A stretch of 64,000 bases of DNA from assembly GCF_007565055.1 (NCBI RefSeq), contig NC_044557.1:71142095-71206094 (forward strand). The letters run 5' to 3'. Shown here in pieces: positions 25,039 through 37,285 of this stretch. Numbering within the stretch: the stretch's first letter is position 1; each line of letters begins with the position of its first letter. Below the pieces are notes generated by a model. The model worked only from the letters and a program-made list of their open reading frames with translations, did not search any database and had not been told where the DNA came from. This DNA comes from Rhinopithecus roxellana. Taxonomy: Eukaryota > Chordata > Mammalia > Primates > Cercopithecidae. The position numbers were made by a program, and so were the translations under genes.

Positions 25039-26392
25039 GAAAATTGGTACTGAGTGTGGGGCATTGCTATAACATACCTGAAGATGTGGAGCAGCTTTGA
25101 AACTTGATAATAGGCAGAGGCTGGAAGAGTTGTGAGGACTCAGAAGATGACAGGAAGATGAGGGAAATTTTGGAACTTCTTAGAGACTTAAGTGACTGTG
25201 ACCAAAATGCTGATGGAAATATCAACAGCGAAGGCCCAGGCTGATAAGGTCCCAGTGAAATGAGGAATTTATTGGGAATTGGAACAAAGGTCACTATTTG
25301 TTATGCCCTAGCAGATAATGTGGTTGCACTACCTTTATGCCCTAGGGCTGTGGAAGTTTGAATGTAAGAGTGATAACTTAGGGTATCTGGCAGAATAAAT
25401 TTCTAAGCAGCAAAATATTCAAGAAGTGACATGGCTGCTTCTAGTAGCCTAAGATAAGATATGGGAGCAAAGAAATGACTTAAAGTTGGAACCTGTATTT
25501 AAAAGGGAAGTACAGCATAAAATTCAGGAAATTTGCTACCTGGCCATGTGATAGAGAAGAAAAAGCATTTTCAGGAGAGGAATACAAGTTGGCTGCTCAA
25601 CAACCACTTGCTAGAGAGATCTGCACTACTAAAAGAGAGCCAAGTGCTAATAGTCAAGAAAATAGGGAAAAGGCTTTGAAGGCAATTCAGAAATCTTCAA
25701 GACAGCTCCTCCCTTGACAGGCCCAGAGGCCTAGGAGGACTGAATGATTCTGGGACCCAGGCTCAGGGAGTTGTTCAGTGCCACCTTGGGACACAGCTCC
25801 CCATATCACCACTACTGTAGCTCCAGCTGTGGCTCAAAGAGCATCAGGTATGGCTTGGGCTATTTTGGAGAGCACAAACCACCATAAACCTTGGTGGCAT
25901 CCATGTGGCGTTAAGTCAGGATGCACACATAATTTAAGAGTGAAGGAGGCTTGACAACTTTCACTTATATTTCACAGGATGTAAGGAAAATCTTGGTGCC
26001 CAGGCAGAAGCCTGCCACAGGGCAGGCCTCCTGCAGAGAGACTCTGCTAAGAAATGCCAAGGAGAAATGTGAGATTGGAGTTCCCACACAGAGTCTGCAC
26101 CAGAGCATTACCTAGACAAGCTGTGGGAATGGGGGCACCACCCTCCAGACCACAGCAGCTTACAGTCTCAGCCTAGAAAAGCCACAGGGGCAGAGCTACC
26201 CAAGGCCTTGGGAGCCTACCCCTTGCATAAGTGTGCCCAGAATGTGGGACATGGAATCAATAATTATTTTGGAGCCTTAAGGTTTAATGTATGCCCTGCT
26301 GGTTTTTGAACTTGCATTGGGACCTGCTGCCCTTTTCTTTTGACTGATTTCTGCTTTTCGGAATAGGAATGTTCACCCAATGCCCCATTCTA
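25039..26392 (+). mobile_element. MaLR internal region (THE1/MST-int), 3'-truncated
   Basis: The sequence after the LTR opens GAAAATTGGTACTGAGTGTG and continues through blocks typical of THE1/MST internal DNA, such as GACCAAAATGCTGATGGAAA and GGGTATCTGGCAGAATAAAT. MaLR internal regions are remnants of gag-like sequence and are non-autonomous; no long frame survives. It stops near 26392 without a 3' LTR, and L1 5' UTR resumes. Confidence 0.85.
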
Positions 26393-27335
26393 CCATAGTA
26401 GTCCTAGCTACTGAGGATCCCTGAAATCTTCATCAATACTGACCTTAGCTGAAAAAGTTGCAAAGACCACACAAAAGGAACTTTCACAAGTGTCCAAGCC
26501 ACTGCACCTACCCCAGTAAGTGCTGTCACACACTCCCTATAAGGGAAGGTTGTTCCATAGTGAAACTATCCTGTAAAGCCTGGAAGAAGTGACTTTTCAA
26601 TAAAATGTGCAGATATCAAAGTAAGAAGACATAAAAAAACAAAGGAAACGAAATATCATCAAAAGAACACAATGCTCTTTCTGTAACTGAACCCAATGTA
26701 ATCAATGAAATAGATACAAAAATTCCCTGACAAAGAATTCAAAAATAATTAAAGCAGCACAGCAAACTTCAAAAAATACAGAAAAACAATTCAATGAAAT
26801 CAGAAAAGCAATAAATGAGCAAAATAATTATATGTGTATACACATATCTCTATCTCTATAAATTATATGTATCTCCACATAAAGCCAACAAATTCTGGAA
26901 CTGAAAACTACAATAAATTAAGTGGAAAATGCAATAGAAAATGTCAAGAGCAGAACTGATCAAACAGAAGAAAGAATCGGTGAACCAGAAAACAGTGTAT
27001 TTGTAAATATCCAGAAGAAAAAACGAATAAAAATAAATGAAGAAAACTTATGGGATTTATGGAATCGCAATAAGAGACAAAGTGTTTAAGTTACAAGAGT
27101 TAAAGAAGGAAAAGAAAAGCAAATGAGGAAAAAAGATTATTTAAAAAAATAATAGCAAGAAACTTGAACTCTAAGATAAAAATCCAGGTACAGGAAGGTC
27201 AAAGGTCTCCAATCAGAACAAGACGACTAAGATATATTACAATTAAATTTTCAAAAATCAAAGACAAGAGAGGATACCGAAAGCAGCAAGAGAAAAAGAG
27301 CAGATCACATACAAAGAAGTTCTAATAAGTGAGCA
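26393..27335 (+). pseudogene. L1 5' UTR end and ORF1 remnant
   Basis: After the MaLR block, L1 5' UTR sequence (AAGTGCTGTCACACACTCCC near 26518) leads to ORF1-like sequence. The latter shows a PDKEFK-like start (26728-26750) and coiled-coil codons to about 27060. The region contains frame breaks and a TA/CT-rich patch at 26830-26878. It then skips to ORF2. Confidence 0.75.
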
Positions 27336-29511
27336 GACATATATAGAATCAACAGCAACGGAATGTGCATTCTTAAGTGCACAAAAATTCTTCTTTAGGA
27401 CAGATCATATGTTAGGCCATAGTGCTAGTGTTAACAAATTTTAAAAGATTGAAATCATATCTGGTATCTTTTCTAACCACTATGTTATGAAAGTAGAAGT
27501 CAATGAAGAATTTTGGAAAATTTACAAATATGTAAAAAATTAAACAACATGCTCCTAAACCAATGGATCAAAGAAGAAATTAAAGGGGAAATTTTAAAAT
27601 ATCTTCAGAGAAACAAAAATTGGTAGGCAACATAGCAAAACTTATGGGATGCAGGAAAAGAATTTCTAAGAGGAAAGTATATAGCAATAGATGCCTACAT
27701 CACACAAGAACAAAAATACTTAACATTACATTTTAAGGTGCTAGAAAAAAAGAGCCGAGTTGGAAGAAAGTAAAAAGAAGGAAATAAAGACCACAGCAGA
27801 AGGACTGGAAAAACAATACAAAAGATCAAAACTAAGTTGATTTTTTAAAAATAAATGAAAAGGATACAACTCTAGCTAAACTAAGAAAAAAAGAAGACTC
27901 AAATTCAAAAATGAAAGAAGACATTTGCACTTATACCAGACAAATGCAAAGGATAAGAGACTACTATGAACAATCATAGAGCAACAAATTATATAATTTA
28001 GATGAAATGGATAAATTCCTAGACATATACACCTTACCAAGACTGAATCATAAAAAAATATAAAATCAAAACAGAGTAAGTCAGGAGATTGAATCAGTAA
28101 TTAACAGTCCTCCATCAAAGAAAGCCCAGGAACTGATGGCTTATTTGCTATATTCCACCAAATATTTAAAGAAGAACTAATAACAAACTGTTTCAAACTG
28201 TTCCAAAACATTGGAGAGGAGGGAAACTTCCAAAACTTATGAGGCTGGTGCTACCCTGATACCAAAGCCAAACAAGGACATTGCAAGAGAAGAAAATTAC
28301 AGGCCAATATCACTGATGAACATGGATGTAAAAATCTTCAGCAGAGTATTAGCAAACCAAATTCATTAGCATATTAAAAGAATTATTCAGAATGATCAAG
28401 TGGGATTTATCCCTGGGATGCAAAGATAGTTCAGCATATGTAAATAAATAAATATATCACATTAACAGAATGAAGGACAAAGCCATACTATCATCTTAAT
28501 AGATGCATGAAAGGCATTTGAAAAATTTTGCATCATTTTATAATGAAACTCTTAACTAATTAGATATAGAAGAAATTACGTTGGCACAATTCTAACTATT
28601 TCCAACAAACCCCATAGCTAGCATCATATTCAACAGTGAAAAGTTGAAAGCTTTATCTCCAAGATCAGGAACAAGGCAAGGATGCTCATTCTTGCCACTT
28701 CTATTCATTGTAGTACTGAAATTCCTAGCCAGAGGAATTACGTAAGAGAACAAAATAAAAGGCATCCAAATAGGAAAGGAAGCACTTAAATTGTCTCTGT
28801 TTATACTTAACAATCTTTTATATAGAAAACACTTAAGACTCCATAAAAAATGTTAAAACTAATAAATTCAATAAAGTTGCAGGATATAAGACCAACATGC
28901 AAAACTCACTAGCATTTCTATACACTAGTAATGAACTATTAGGAAAAGAAATTAAGAAAACAATACCATTTATAATAGCTACAAAAATACTTAGGAATAT
29001 ATATAACCAACAGGTGAAAGACATATCAAAAACTATAAAACACTGATAAAAAATTTAAAGATGACACAAATAAATGGAAAGACATCCCATGTTAAGGGAT
29101 TGAAATTATTAATATTGTTAAATTGGTCATACTACCCAAAACAATCTACAGATTTGATGTAACCCTTATGAAAATTCCAATGACGTTTCTCATAGGAATA
29201 GAAAAGACAAACCCAATATTTGTATGATATCACAAAAGACCCCAATGCAAATTCATTCCTCAGCAAGAAGAACAAAACCAGAAGCATCTTACTACTTCAT
29301 TTCAAATCCATTATGAAGCTATCATAATTAAAACAATATGATAATGGCATAAGGCAGACAATACAACAGTGGAACAGAATAGAAAACTCAGAAATACATT
29401 CATGCATTTATGGTAAATTGACTTTTGACGAAAGTGCCAAGACCACACAATGGCAACAACATTCTCTTCTAATGATACTGTGAAAACTTGATATTCACAT
29501 GCAGTACTACC

Positions 29512-29513
29512 AA

Positions 29514-29553
<40 letters not shown>

Positions 29554-29573
29554 GCTACTACTTCTGCTGCTAG
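29512..29573. repeat. (ACT)n trinucleotide microsatellite
   Basis: About fifteen near-continuous ACT units, with GCT/TCT interruptions at the right end, lie inside the L1 ORF2 remnant. Confidence 0.93.
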
Positions 29574-30170
29574 ACTATCTTCTTACATCATTTTAAAAAA
29601 AAATTAACTCAAAATTGAGCCAAACTTAAATATAAGACCCAAGACTGTAAAACTACTAGAAGAAAACATAAGGGAAAATCTCCATGACTTTGATCTGGGT
29701 AATAATTTTTTGTATACAACTTCAAAATCACAAGCAACAAAAACAAAGTCGACAAATGGAAGTATATCAAACTAAAGAGCCTCTGCGTTGCAAAGGATAC
29801 ACAGTAAAGAGACAACCTTCACTTCAATGAGAAAATATATTTCCAAATTCTGTATCTGATAAGGGATTAATATATAAAATATATCAATAAATCAATAGTA
29901 AAATGCCAACACAATTAAAATAGAGCAAAAAATCTGGATAGACAATTCTTAGAAGACACACAAATGGCCAACATGGATATGAAAAAGAATGCTTACTAGG
30001 GAAATACATATTAACACCACAATGAGATGTTATTTCACACTATTTGGAATGGCTATTATCAAAAAGACAAAAGATAACAAGTGTTGTCAACGGTGTAGAG
30101 AAGATAGAACACTTATACACTGGTAGTGGAAATGTGAATTAGCACAGCAGTTGTGAAAAACAGTATGCAG

Positions 30171-30532
30171 TCCATAGGGTTTGACTGTGTCCCCACCCAA
30201 ATCTTATTTTGACCTGTAGTTCCCATAATGTCATGGGAGGGACCTGGTGGGAGGTAATTGAATCATGTGGGTGGTTTCCCCCATGCTATTCTCTTGATAG
30301 TAAGTTCCCACAAGATCTAAGTTTTATAAGGGATTTCCCCCTTAGCTCAATTCTCATTCTTCTCTCTGCCATTATGTGAAGAATGATGTGTTTGCTTTCC
30401 CTTCCACCATGTTTGTAAGTTTCCTGAGGCCTCCCTAGCCATGCTCAACTATGAGTCAATTAAACCTCTTTCCTTTATAAATACCCAGTCTCAGATATGT
30501 CTTTATTAGCAGTGTGAAAATGGAGTAATACA
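30171..30532 (+). mobile_element. Solo THE1 LTR
   Basis: The TGGTTTGGCTGTGTCCCC-type start is altered to TCCATAGGGTTTGACTGTG. The rest, including CATGGGAGGGACCTGGTGGG, TTTCCTGAGGCCTCC and the terminal AATACA, is standard THE1. L1 sequence resumes at once (CTCAAAAAATCAAAAATAG). A clean 5-bp duplication was not found. Confidence 0.9.
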
Positions 30533-30732
30533 GGTATGTACTCAAAAAATCAAAAATAGAACTGTCCTATGATCCAGTAGGAATCCTAGGATTCCACTAG
30601 TAGGTATATATTCAAAGGATGCATATTAAACAGGTACCTGCACTCACTCTCATGTTCACTGCAGCATTATTTACAATAGCCAAGATATGGAATCAACCCA
30701 AGTGTTTGTTAATGTATTAATGATAAAGAAAA

Positions 30733-30792
30733 TGTGTGTGTATATATATACACACACACACACACAGACACACACACACACACACACACACA
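30733..30792. repeat. (TG)n(TA)n(CA)n compound microsatellite
   Basis: TG, TA and CA runs follow each other. Positions 30733-30758 form a perfect 26-bp palindrome, and CA repeats (one GA interruption) continue to 30792. It lies at the L1 site that also bears CA repeats in two other copies. Confidence 0.95.
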
Positions 30793-30832
30793 ATGAATAC
30801 CATTTAGTCTTAAAAAGAAATTCTATCATTAA

Positions 30833-31271
30833 TGCAATCAAATTATTAATTATCCTTGCTGAATTACATTGTGCCACAGACAACAGAATGATGCATCTTT
30901 GGTCTTTCCGAGTTTGGTATCTCAAAGGAAATCGTAGGGAGGGAGTAAAACCTCATTATCTGGAGTCAGGCAGACCTCTGTTTGTCTTTTGGCTTTACTT
31001 ATTGTTGTTTGACTGTTTCTATATCTCCAAGGTGGGAATAATAATATTTATCTGACAGATAATGAGATTACCACATAAAGCCTTAAGAAATTAAATCTCT
31101 AAAAATATCTCATCGTTACTAAGTTACTAACGCTGTAGAGACCTGAAACCTGTAATCAAAGTGGTCAGATGATCATGATATAGGAAAGCTCTCTGAAAAT
31201 TCATAAGAAAAATAAGTAATTGGATCTTCTCAGATTTTCAAAATATTAAGGAACACAAGAATTCTATAGAA
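30833..31271. other. Unassigned sequence
   Basis: No gene or repeat family was recognised. Confidence 0.55.
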
Positions 31272-31456
31272 CAGTAGTTCTCAAAGTGTGGTCCCTCAGA
31301 TAACTTCATCAGCATCAGTGGAGAACTTGATCAAAATGCAAATATATAATTGTATTTGAGACACATTGAATCAAATTGTGGGAGTAGGGCACCATCAATC
31401 CATGTTGTAACATTCTTTAGGTGTTTTTGATGCACACTAACATTTGAGAACCACTA
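31272..31456 (+). mobile_element. MER5A-like hAT DNA transposon
   Basis: The terminal inverted repeats CAGTAGTTCTCAAA and TTTGAGAACCACTA bound a 185-bp body with GTGTGGTCCCTCAGA and TCATCAGCATCAGTGG blocks. This is the layout of non-autonomous MER5A elements mobilised by Charlie-type hAT transposase. An 8-bp target duplication is no longer evident. Confidence 0.85.
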
Positions 31457-32849
31457 TCAGAATATTGGCATCAGTAACATTTGTCTCAGAGATATCACTT
31501 GTGACTAATTTTTCTTCTTACAAAATCCTTATCAAGTCTGTATTTATTTCCCAGTTTATTCTGATTTGGAAACCATCAAGTTCATTTCATTTATTAAAAA
31601 AAACAGTTACTTCAAAGAAAGAGGAGAAAAAGGAAGAAAAAATAAAGTTGAACTGGTGAAATTTAGTATAGATTGGAGCATTTATTAGTTCAAAATTAAA
31701 ATAGCACAATATATACAAATATACTTTGGAGCATATATGATAAAACATTTTGGGAACTCTTCTGTCTGCAGTAATAACTTGAAGGTAAGGACATGTTTTG
31801 GTTTCTTCTGTTCATGATATTCTTGTTACTATTACTTTTTGCATAAGCTGATTTTTCTTAATTCTTTAACATCTTTTGTGAATTATATATGTTCTGTTCA
31901 AAAGTGCATTTTCATTTGGTAGGAAATAATCAGAAATGTATATAAATCTGTTAGAATGGAAGCTGCTTGAGAATGTCTTCAATCAGTTAAGAAAAGACTA
32001 TTTTTGAATTTCTTTAATTTGGACATAAGAATCCCAGCTAGACTAGAGTGTCAAGGCTTTGTGTATTAGACTGGAGGACATATTATGAATCTTAAAGTTT
32101 CTGGAAGCTCTCACAGTCAGCCTACTGAAAACTGCATAATTACTTTAATAATTATCATTTATGCTCAAACCAATGAAATATAGGACAATGCCATTCATTC
32201 ACTATCAAGGGAGTCTGGCAACGTTTTAGTTTGCTTGCTGTTTTATTTAATGGAAGACTTGTTTACATATCTGCTTTATGTCTTTGAGTTGATCACTGAA
32301 TCCTGTTCTTCAAAATGTAGTTGTAGATGTATTAACATGATCCTAGCGTGTATTAATTTTTTTGGAGTAACCGAGGAATATTTTTCAAAATGTTGCCTGT
32401 TATCTTTGGTGAGGATATATTTCTATCTGGTTTTATAAAAGTTTTCCAATTGCGTTAGCAAGTTCTAAAACCAATTACTAATTTCTAAGTTTTGAATATT
32501 AGAGTAATGAAAGTATAAGTTCAGTTTTGCTTAAAAATGGAAAGGAGATAGTAAAAGTATAATAGCTAGCTCCAGGTGTTTAGTATATGGAGAAACCTTG
32601 GAATTTAGTTGAATCTACTTTTCCAGATTATGAGTTAGATAATTTAAACAATGTATATAAGACGTTCATGTCATGTTCAATTTGAATGATATTCCTCTAG
32701 GGTTGTACAATGCATGATCTACAAAACTAGTCAATGACTACTCTTAGGCATTCAAAAGAAGATGGCAATTTTTTGTCCAAGTTTTTACATTGAGTCACTT
32801 AATCATTTCAATATGGAGATATAAAACTTAAGAGACACTGGCATATAGA
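31457..32849. other. Unassigned A+T-rich sequence
   Basis: About 1.4 kb with no recognised gene or repeat. Confidence 0.55.
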
Positions 32850-33200
32850 TGATATGGAAACCATGGGAGCAGGGGAAGGTTTGTAGGGAGAAGGTGTGCA
32901 TAGAGAAGAGACATTGTTGAAGGTAGAGCTCTAGAGTACTTCAACAACTAGAGGTCTGGTAGAGGAGAAGGATCTAAAAAAGTGAGATGAGTCAGGAGAA
33001 AGGTAAAGCAGTCAAGTATGTGGTCATGGAAGCTTGGCAATAAAAGCATTGCAAGAAGCAGCAACAGACACTGTCATATGCTGTTGAGAGGTCAAGATTA
33101 AAGAGACAGTTAAATGCTGGCTTTGGTAAAGTTAGTTTCTAGTGACTTAAGCAGTTTCATAGGAATGAAATCTCCTGGGATGGTGATGTTAATATCTCAG
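32850..33200 (-). mobile_element. Probable L2 LINE fragment
   Basis: The blocks AGATGATATGGAAACCATGG, AGAGTACTTCAACAACTAGA and ATGCTGTTGAGAGGTCAAGA follow, in order and with spacing, a segment that normally lies in the antisense of L2-type LINE bodies. Divergence is high, so the family call is tentative. Confidence 0.5.
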
Positions 33201-34014
33201 GCTATCTTTCAAATTAACATGATTAATTTCAAGGCTTAGGCACATGGATATACAATGACACAGGGATAAAATAATAGTTTATGTGGGTAATAAGGTACCT
33301 ATTGTAACTCTTTTAAAGATGGGGATATATCTTATACCTTTTCTTAATCTTTTGGTTGAGAAGAGAACTTCACATAAAGTAGTACTATAAAATTTATTGA
33401 TATTCATGTGTCCTCGATTTTTCAATCTTAAAACATATATGAAAGTAGAAGAGAAGCTAATTTCTAAGTCTTTTTCCAAGTCTGACATTTTTTGAGCCTA
33501 TGTTGTTAAGGCACTTTTAAAATATTTGTACCTGGTAGAAAGACCAAAATAAATATGATAGAGTGGGAAAAATTAAGACAATGTAATCACAGAAAAGTTT
33601 TTACAAAGAACATAAAAGATAAAGAGAAAACTCGGCATAAATGTTTTTAAGGTTGTCTGCCTTTTGTGCTTTTAAAATGTATTTCTAAATGTATTTTTAT
33701 AATTTAAGACTTTTCAAAATAGTTCAATTTATATTTTCAAATAAAGACAAATGTGAGACATATACCACCTCAGTGCATTAAACCACGTATGTTTGTGCTT
33801 AAAGTGAGCATGTATTAATGAGCAATTTCATTATATACATCATTTTTACCTCTTGCATTTCTATGCTCTATCATGGTCATGGGACCTGAGTCAAGAGAAA
33901 GTTTCCTCTTTAATAGCAGAATAAAACAGTTTTTACTTGAAAGTCTGATTTCTGTGAATATGCATTTGCCTATCAGTCTCTCTGCAAACTTGCATTCTTG
34001 TTTTCTCTCTAAAT
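33201..34014. other. Unassigned sequence
   Basis: No recognised gene or repeat. Minus-strand frames of 69 and 80 codons (33279-33488, 33815-34057) have no family features. Confidence 0.55.
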
Positions 34015-34170
34015 AATAGGTAACATTTTTTGAGTGTTTATAATTCACTAATATCATATTTACATATAAGAATTTCTTTAATTCTTACATAATTCCTATG
34101 AAGTATAATTATTCCTGTTATGCAGATGAAGAACTTACTACTGTGTCATCTAACTAGTTTTTCCTTAATG
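34015..34170 (-). mobile_element. Probable MIR SINE fragment
   Basis: TTGAGTGTTTATAATTCAC, TTCTTACATAATTCCTATGA and ATGCAGATGAAGAACTTAC follow the antisense MIR consensus with heavy decay. Confidence 0.5.
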
Positions 34171-35012
34171 ACTTGCATATAATTTTGTGTATTATGTGTG
34201 TATATATAATCTCCCCAGGTCACTCTCGGTCTTGATATTTTTTAATTGCTCTCTTCTCACCTTTTGTATTCCTGCCCTTCCTTGTCTCTTTCCTTCAGTC
34301 TCTATTTTTTATCTTTTCTTGATTATATCATACTTTCCAGTCATTTTGCAATTATTTCCCCCTTCTCTTCCCCTTACTTACTCACCTTTAATCAGTAATG
34401 AACCCAAATTCAGGGTTTGGAGAATAATGGTATAGCCTGAATCCAATGACTTCACACATTCATCTCAAAAATTATAGAATGAGAAAGCAACGGGCACAAA
34501 TTGAATCACACATAGCCAGTCTTCCACAATACTAGGATACAAAATTCTCTGAAGTTTCAATTTCTTTTGATTAAAGAAATATACACTAATTTTCAAAAGA
34601 GCTCTTCCTGATGCTTTAAGCCTGTGAGAGTGGGGGAAGGACAGCTGTTCACTAGTGTGTCAGTTGAAAGAGTACCTTAGATATAGAAGAAACACACATA
34701 GAATCCCCTTCAGAAAGACACATTCAAAACCAGTTCCAAAATATTAAACTCAGGACTGGAACATGGTAACTAGCAGTATCAGCTATAGGAAAAGAACTTG
34801 AAAGTGAGTGGGATCAAGAGTGGCAACCTCAGAGAAGCCTTACTTCTGTAAGAGAATTAAATAAACAAGGGTAGTATTCCCAGAAATGTGGTAGGTAAGG
34901 AAAGAAAAAGTCAAAGGGGAAAATAAAATATCTTGTACAAAGAAAAACGACATCATCCTTTCCCAATTTCATACAATCACCACCACCACCACCACTACTC
35001 ATTAAAGAAAGT
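34171..35012. other. Unassigned sequence with a CAC repeat
   Basis: No gene was recognised. A (CAC)n run lies at about 34978-34996, directly before the T run of the next Alu. Confidence 0.55.
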
Positions 35013-35250
35013 GTACTTTTTTTTTTTTTTTTTTTTTTTTTTGAGACAGCGTTTTGCTCTTGTTGCCCAGGCTGGAGTACAGTGGCACAATTTCAGCTCA
35101 CTGCAACCTCCACCTCCCGGGTTAAAGCAATTCTCCTGCCTCAGCCTACCGAGTAGCTGGGATTACAGGCACAAGCCACCGCACCCAGGTAATTTTTGTA
35201 TTTTTAGTAGAGATGGGGTTTCACCATGATGATCAGGCTAGTCTTGAACT
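35013..35250 (-). mobile_element. AluS-like SINE, 5'-truncated
   Basis: A T run (35017-35042) starts an antisense Alu that stops abruptly at about 35250, after GATCAGGCTAGTCTTGAACT. The first 50-60 bp of the element (its 5' end) are missing. Confidence 0.92.
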
Positions 35251-35259
35251 GGCTAGAGT

Positions 35260-36467
35260 GTGTGCTTGATGAAACCATCATCAGAAGGCAATTGAAAAAA
35301 TAGAAAAAATATCACGGAAATTCGTGGCAAAGAAACAGAAAGGCAAATTATAACATTTTAAGTAATAAAATCCCCTCCTTCTCCAACAGTTATGAAGCAG
35401 AAAAATAGTGTGACATATTACAAATATCATTTAGTATACTTTAAAAAGCATTTGCAGATTTAAAAAAGAAAACTAGAATCAGAAATTTAATAACAAAATA
35501 AATAGAAATGGACAAAAAAGAAGAGAAAGTGCACCACAGCTGATCAATTTCAGGGAAAAAAATAGAAGAAAACTCCAAACCACCTCAGAAGTAAAGAATA
35601 AATAAGATGCACAAGGGAAAAAAGATTCAAATACAAATTTAAGTATACTGAAGAAACATATAACATCCAAGAAAATGAGAATGAAATAAAAGAAGAAATA
35701 CAAAAGAAAAGAAATGAAGGTCACAGAGTGATAAAAGGAAGTCAAACTAAGAAGGTTCAACATACACATAATTGAGGGCCCTATGAGAGGGGGAAATGTA
35801 ACAGAACTAATATTTAATGTTATAATCCAAGAAAATGTTCTAGAAATAAGACCAATCTACAAATCAAAAGGGGTCCATTTTTTGCCTATGAAAACTACTA
35901 GATTTGAAAGACGAAAAATATCTTTAGGGCTTCCACGCAGAATGATCAAAGTATTAAGTAGGTTAAGAAAATTAGGCTGGTTATCAGACTTTGAGCAACT
36001 TTTAATACAGGTACTAGTAGACCAGTAATTTTTGAGAAGCTCAAGGAAGTTATGAAGAAAGAATAAGTTTTATTCAATCAAGCTGTACTTTAATTATTAG
36101 GACTATAGGAAAAACAGGTTTTTTTTAGTTTATGTGCTGCTGAGGCAAGCACAAAAAAGCAGTTTTAAACATGTAAGCAAGCAGGGAATATTATTCAGAA
36201 GTGTACCTCTTGAGAATATTACTAGTTAATACATGCTATACAACTATATAACTGGGAAAAATTCAGCAAAAGGACTGATGGTGAGCAGAAAACATTTATA
36301 TTATGAGCATATAATATAATTATGAAGACAAGTAGGAAGATGGCAGAAAAATATAAGCAAATGTTATATGTACTTATAGAAGAGAAAGACTGCAACAGAA
36401 AAAGGGAAAGGGAGAAGTGAATTGTGGCTACCACCTGTTGAACAGGCAACGGATGGGAGTCAAAGAA
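35260..36467 (+). mobile_element. HAL1 / old L1 ORF1-type remnant
   Basis: An A-rich plus-strand sequence resembles HAL1 (half-LINE, ORF1 only) or L1ME ORF1. Matching blocks include AAGGTTCAACATACACATAA near 35751, the segment around 35890-35990 that ends in an AAATTAGGCTGG...CAGACTTT block, and a following AAGTTTTATTCAATCAAGCT segment. One 81-codon frame (35783-36028) is open, but the surrounding sequence is broken. After the Alu the same kind of sequence goes on at 36764-36985. Confidence 0.6.
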
Positions 36468-36763
36468 TTTTCTTTTATTTTTTGAGATGGAGTCTCTATC
36501 TCACAGGCTGGAGTGCAGAGGCATGATCTCAGCTCACTGCAACCTTGCCTCCCAGGTTCAAGCAATTCTCCCGCCTCAGCCTTCTGAGTAGCTGATACTA
36601 CAGGCATGTGCCACCACCCAGGCTTAATTATTTGTATTTTTAGTAAAGATGGGGTTTTGCCATGTTGTCTAGACTGGTCTCGAACTCCTAACCTCAAGTG
36701 ATTCACCCACCCTGGCCTCCCAAAGTGCTGGGATTACAGGTGTGAGCCACCACACCCACCCAA
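36468..36763 (-). mobile_element. AluS/J-like SINE
   Basis: A full antisense Alu with small deletions and a short TTTTATTTTTT tail at the left. It lies within the HAL1-like sequence. Confidence 0.92.
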
Positions 36764-36985
36764 AAAATAATATTTTTAAACAGCACCATGTAAAAGGGTA
36801 TGCAGGAAAAGAAGGGTTAAAGATCCTACAAATACAAAGGTAAGGATTAAGAATATTAACCTTCATAAGTTCAAAACAAAAATTCTTTAAAAAGTAAACA
36901 CATATCCAGTAGAGAACGCCATAGAAAATATAATACATACAGTAATTATATAAATTCATGATAGAGTTAAGTTCAAACATATAGC
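36764..36985 (+). mobile_element. HAL1-like remnant, continuation
   Basis: AAAGGGTATGCAGGAAAAGA and following A-rich sequence continue the type of sequence seen before the Alu. The match is weak. Confidence 0.4.
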
Positions 36986-36990
36986 AGAGG

Positions 36991-37285
36991 GGCTAGGTGC
37001 AATGGGCTAGCACCTGTAATCCCAGCACTTTGGGAGGCTGAGGTAGGATGATTGCTTGAAGCCAGGAGTTCATTAGACCAGCCTGGGCAACTTGGCAAGA
37101 CTCTTGTCTCCACGAAAAAATGAAACTAGCTCGGCATTGTAGTGCATGTGTGTCTATAGTCCCAGCTAATCAGAAGACTGAGGCAGGAGGCTCACTAGAG
37201 CTCAGGTGTTCAATGCTGCAGTGAGCTATGATTGTGCCACTGCACTCTAGCCTGAGTAACAGAGCAAAACTGTCTTTAAAAAAAG
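36991..37285 (+). mobile_element. AluJ-like SINE
   Basis: An old full-length Alu with numerous substitutions and the tail AAAAAAAG at 37278-37285. An inverted L1 segment begins right after the tail. Confidence 0.92.

Larger units (their letters stand above)
23806..30832 (+). mobile_element. Old L1 (L1MA/L1MB-like), interrupted by MaLR sequences
   Basis: The start CCAAGATGTTAGAGTAGG at about 23810 matches the usual L1 5' end. A 5' UTR (23806-24623, resuming 26393) is followed by ORF1 remnants, ORF2 remnants from about 27335, and a stop in homology after the CA-rich repeat at 30733-30792. ORF1 jumps to mid-endonuclease near 27325, losing more than 1 kb. A MaLR LTR with internal region and a THE1 LTR interrupt it. 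The 3' UTR is absent. Confidence 0.85.
27336..30832 (+). pseudogene. L1 ORF2 remnant
   Basis: It begins mid-endonuclease (a CAFLSAQKFFFRTDHMLGHS-like reading) and continues through RT and the C-terminal region. Around 28670-28740 a GTRQGCSFLPLLF-like block is readable. The catalytic FADD block is lost at about 28797-28815. A THE1 LTR (30171-30532) splits it. No functional protein is possible. Confidence 0.8.

Noticed and set aside
30687..31055. 122-codon plus-strand frame across a CA repeat
   Set aside because: It crosses L1 remnant, microsatellite and unrelated sequence, with no domain or conserved start.
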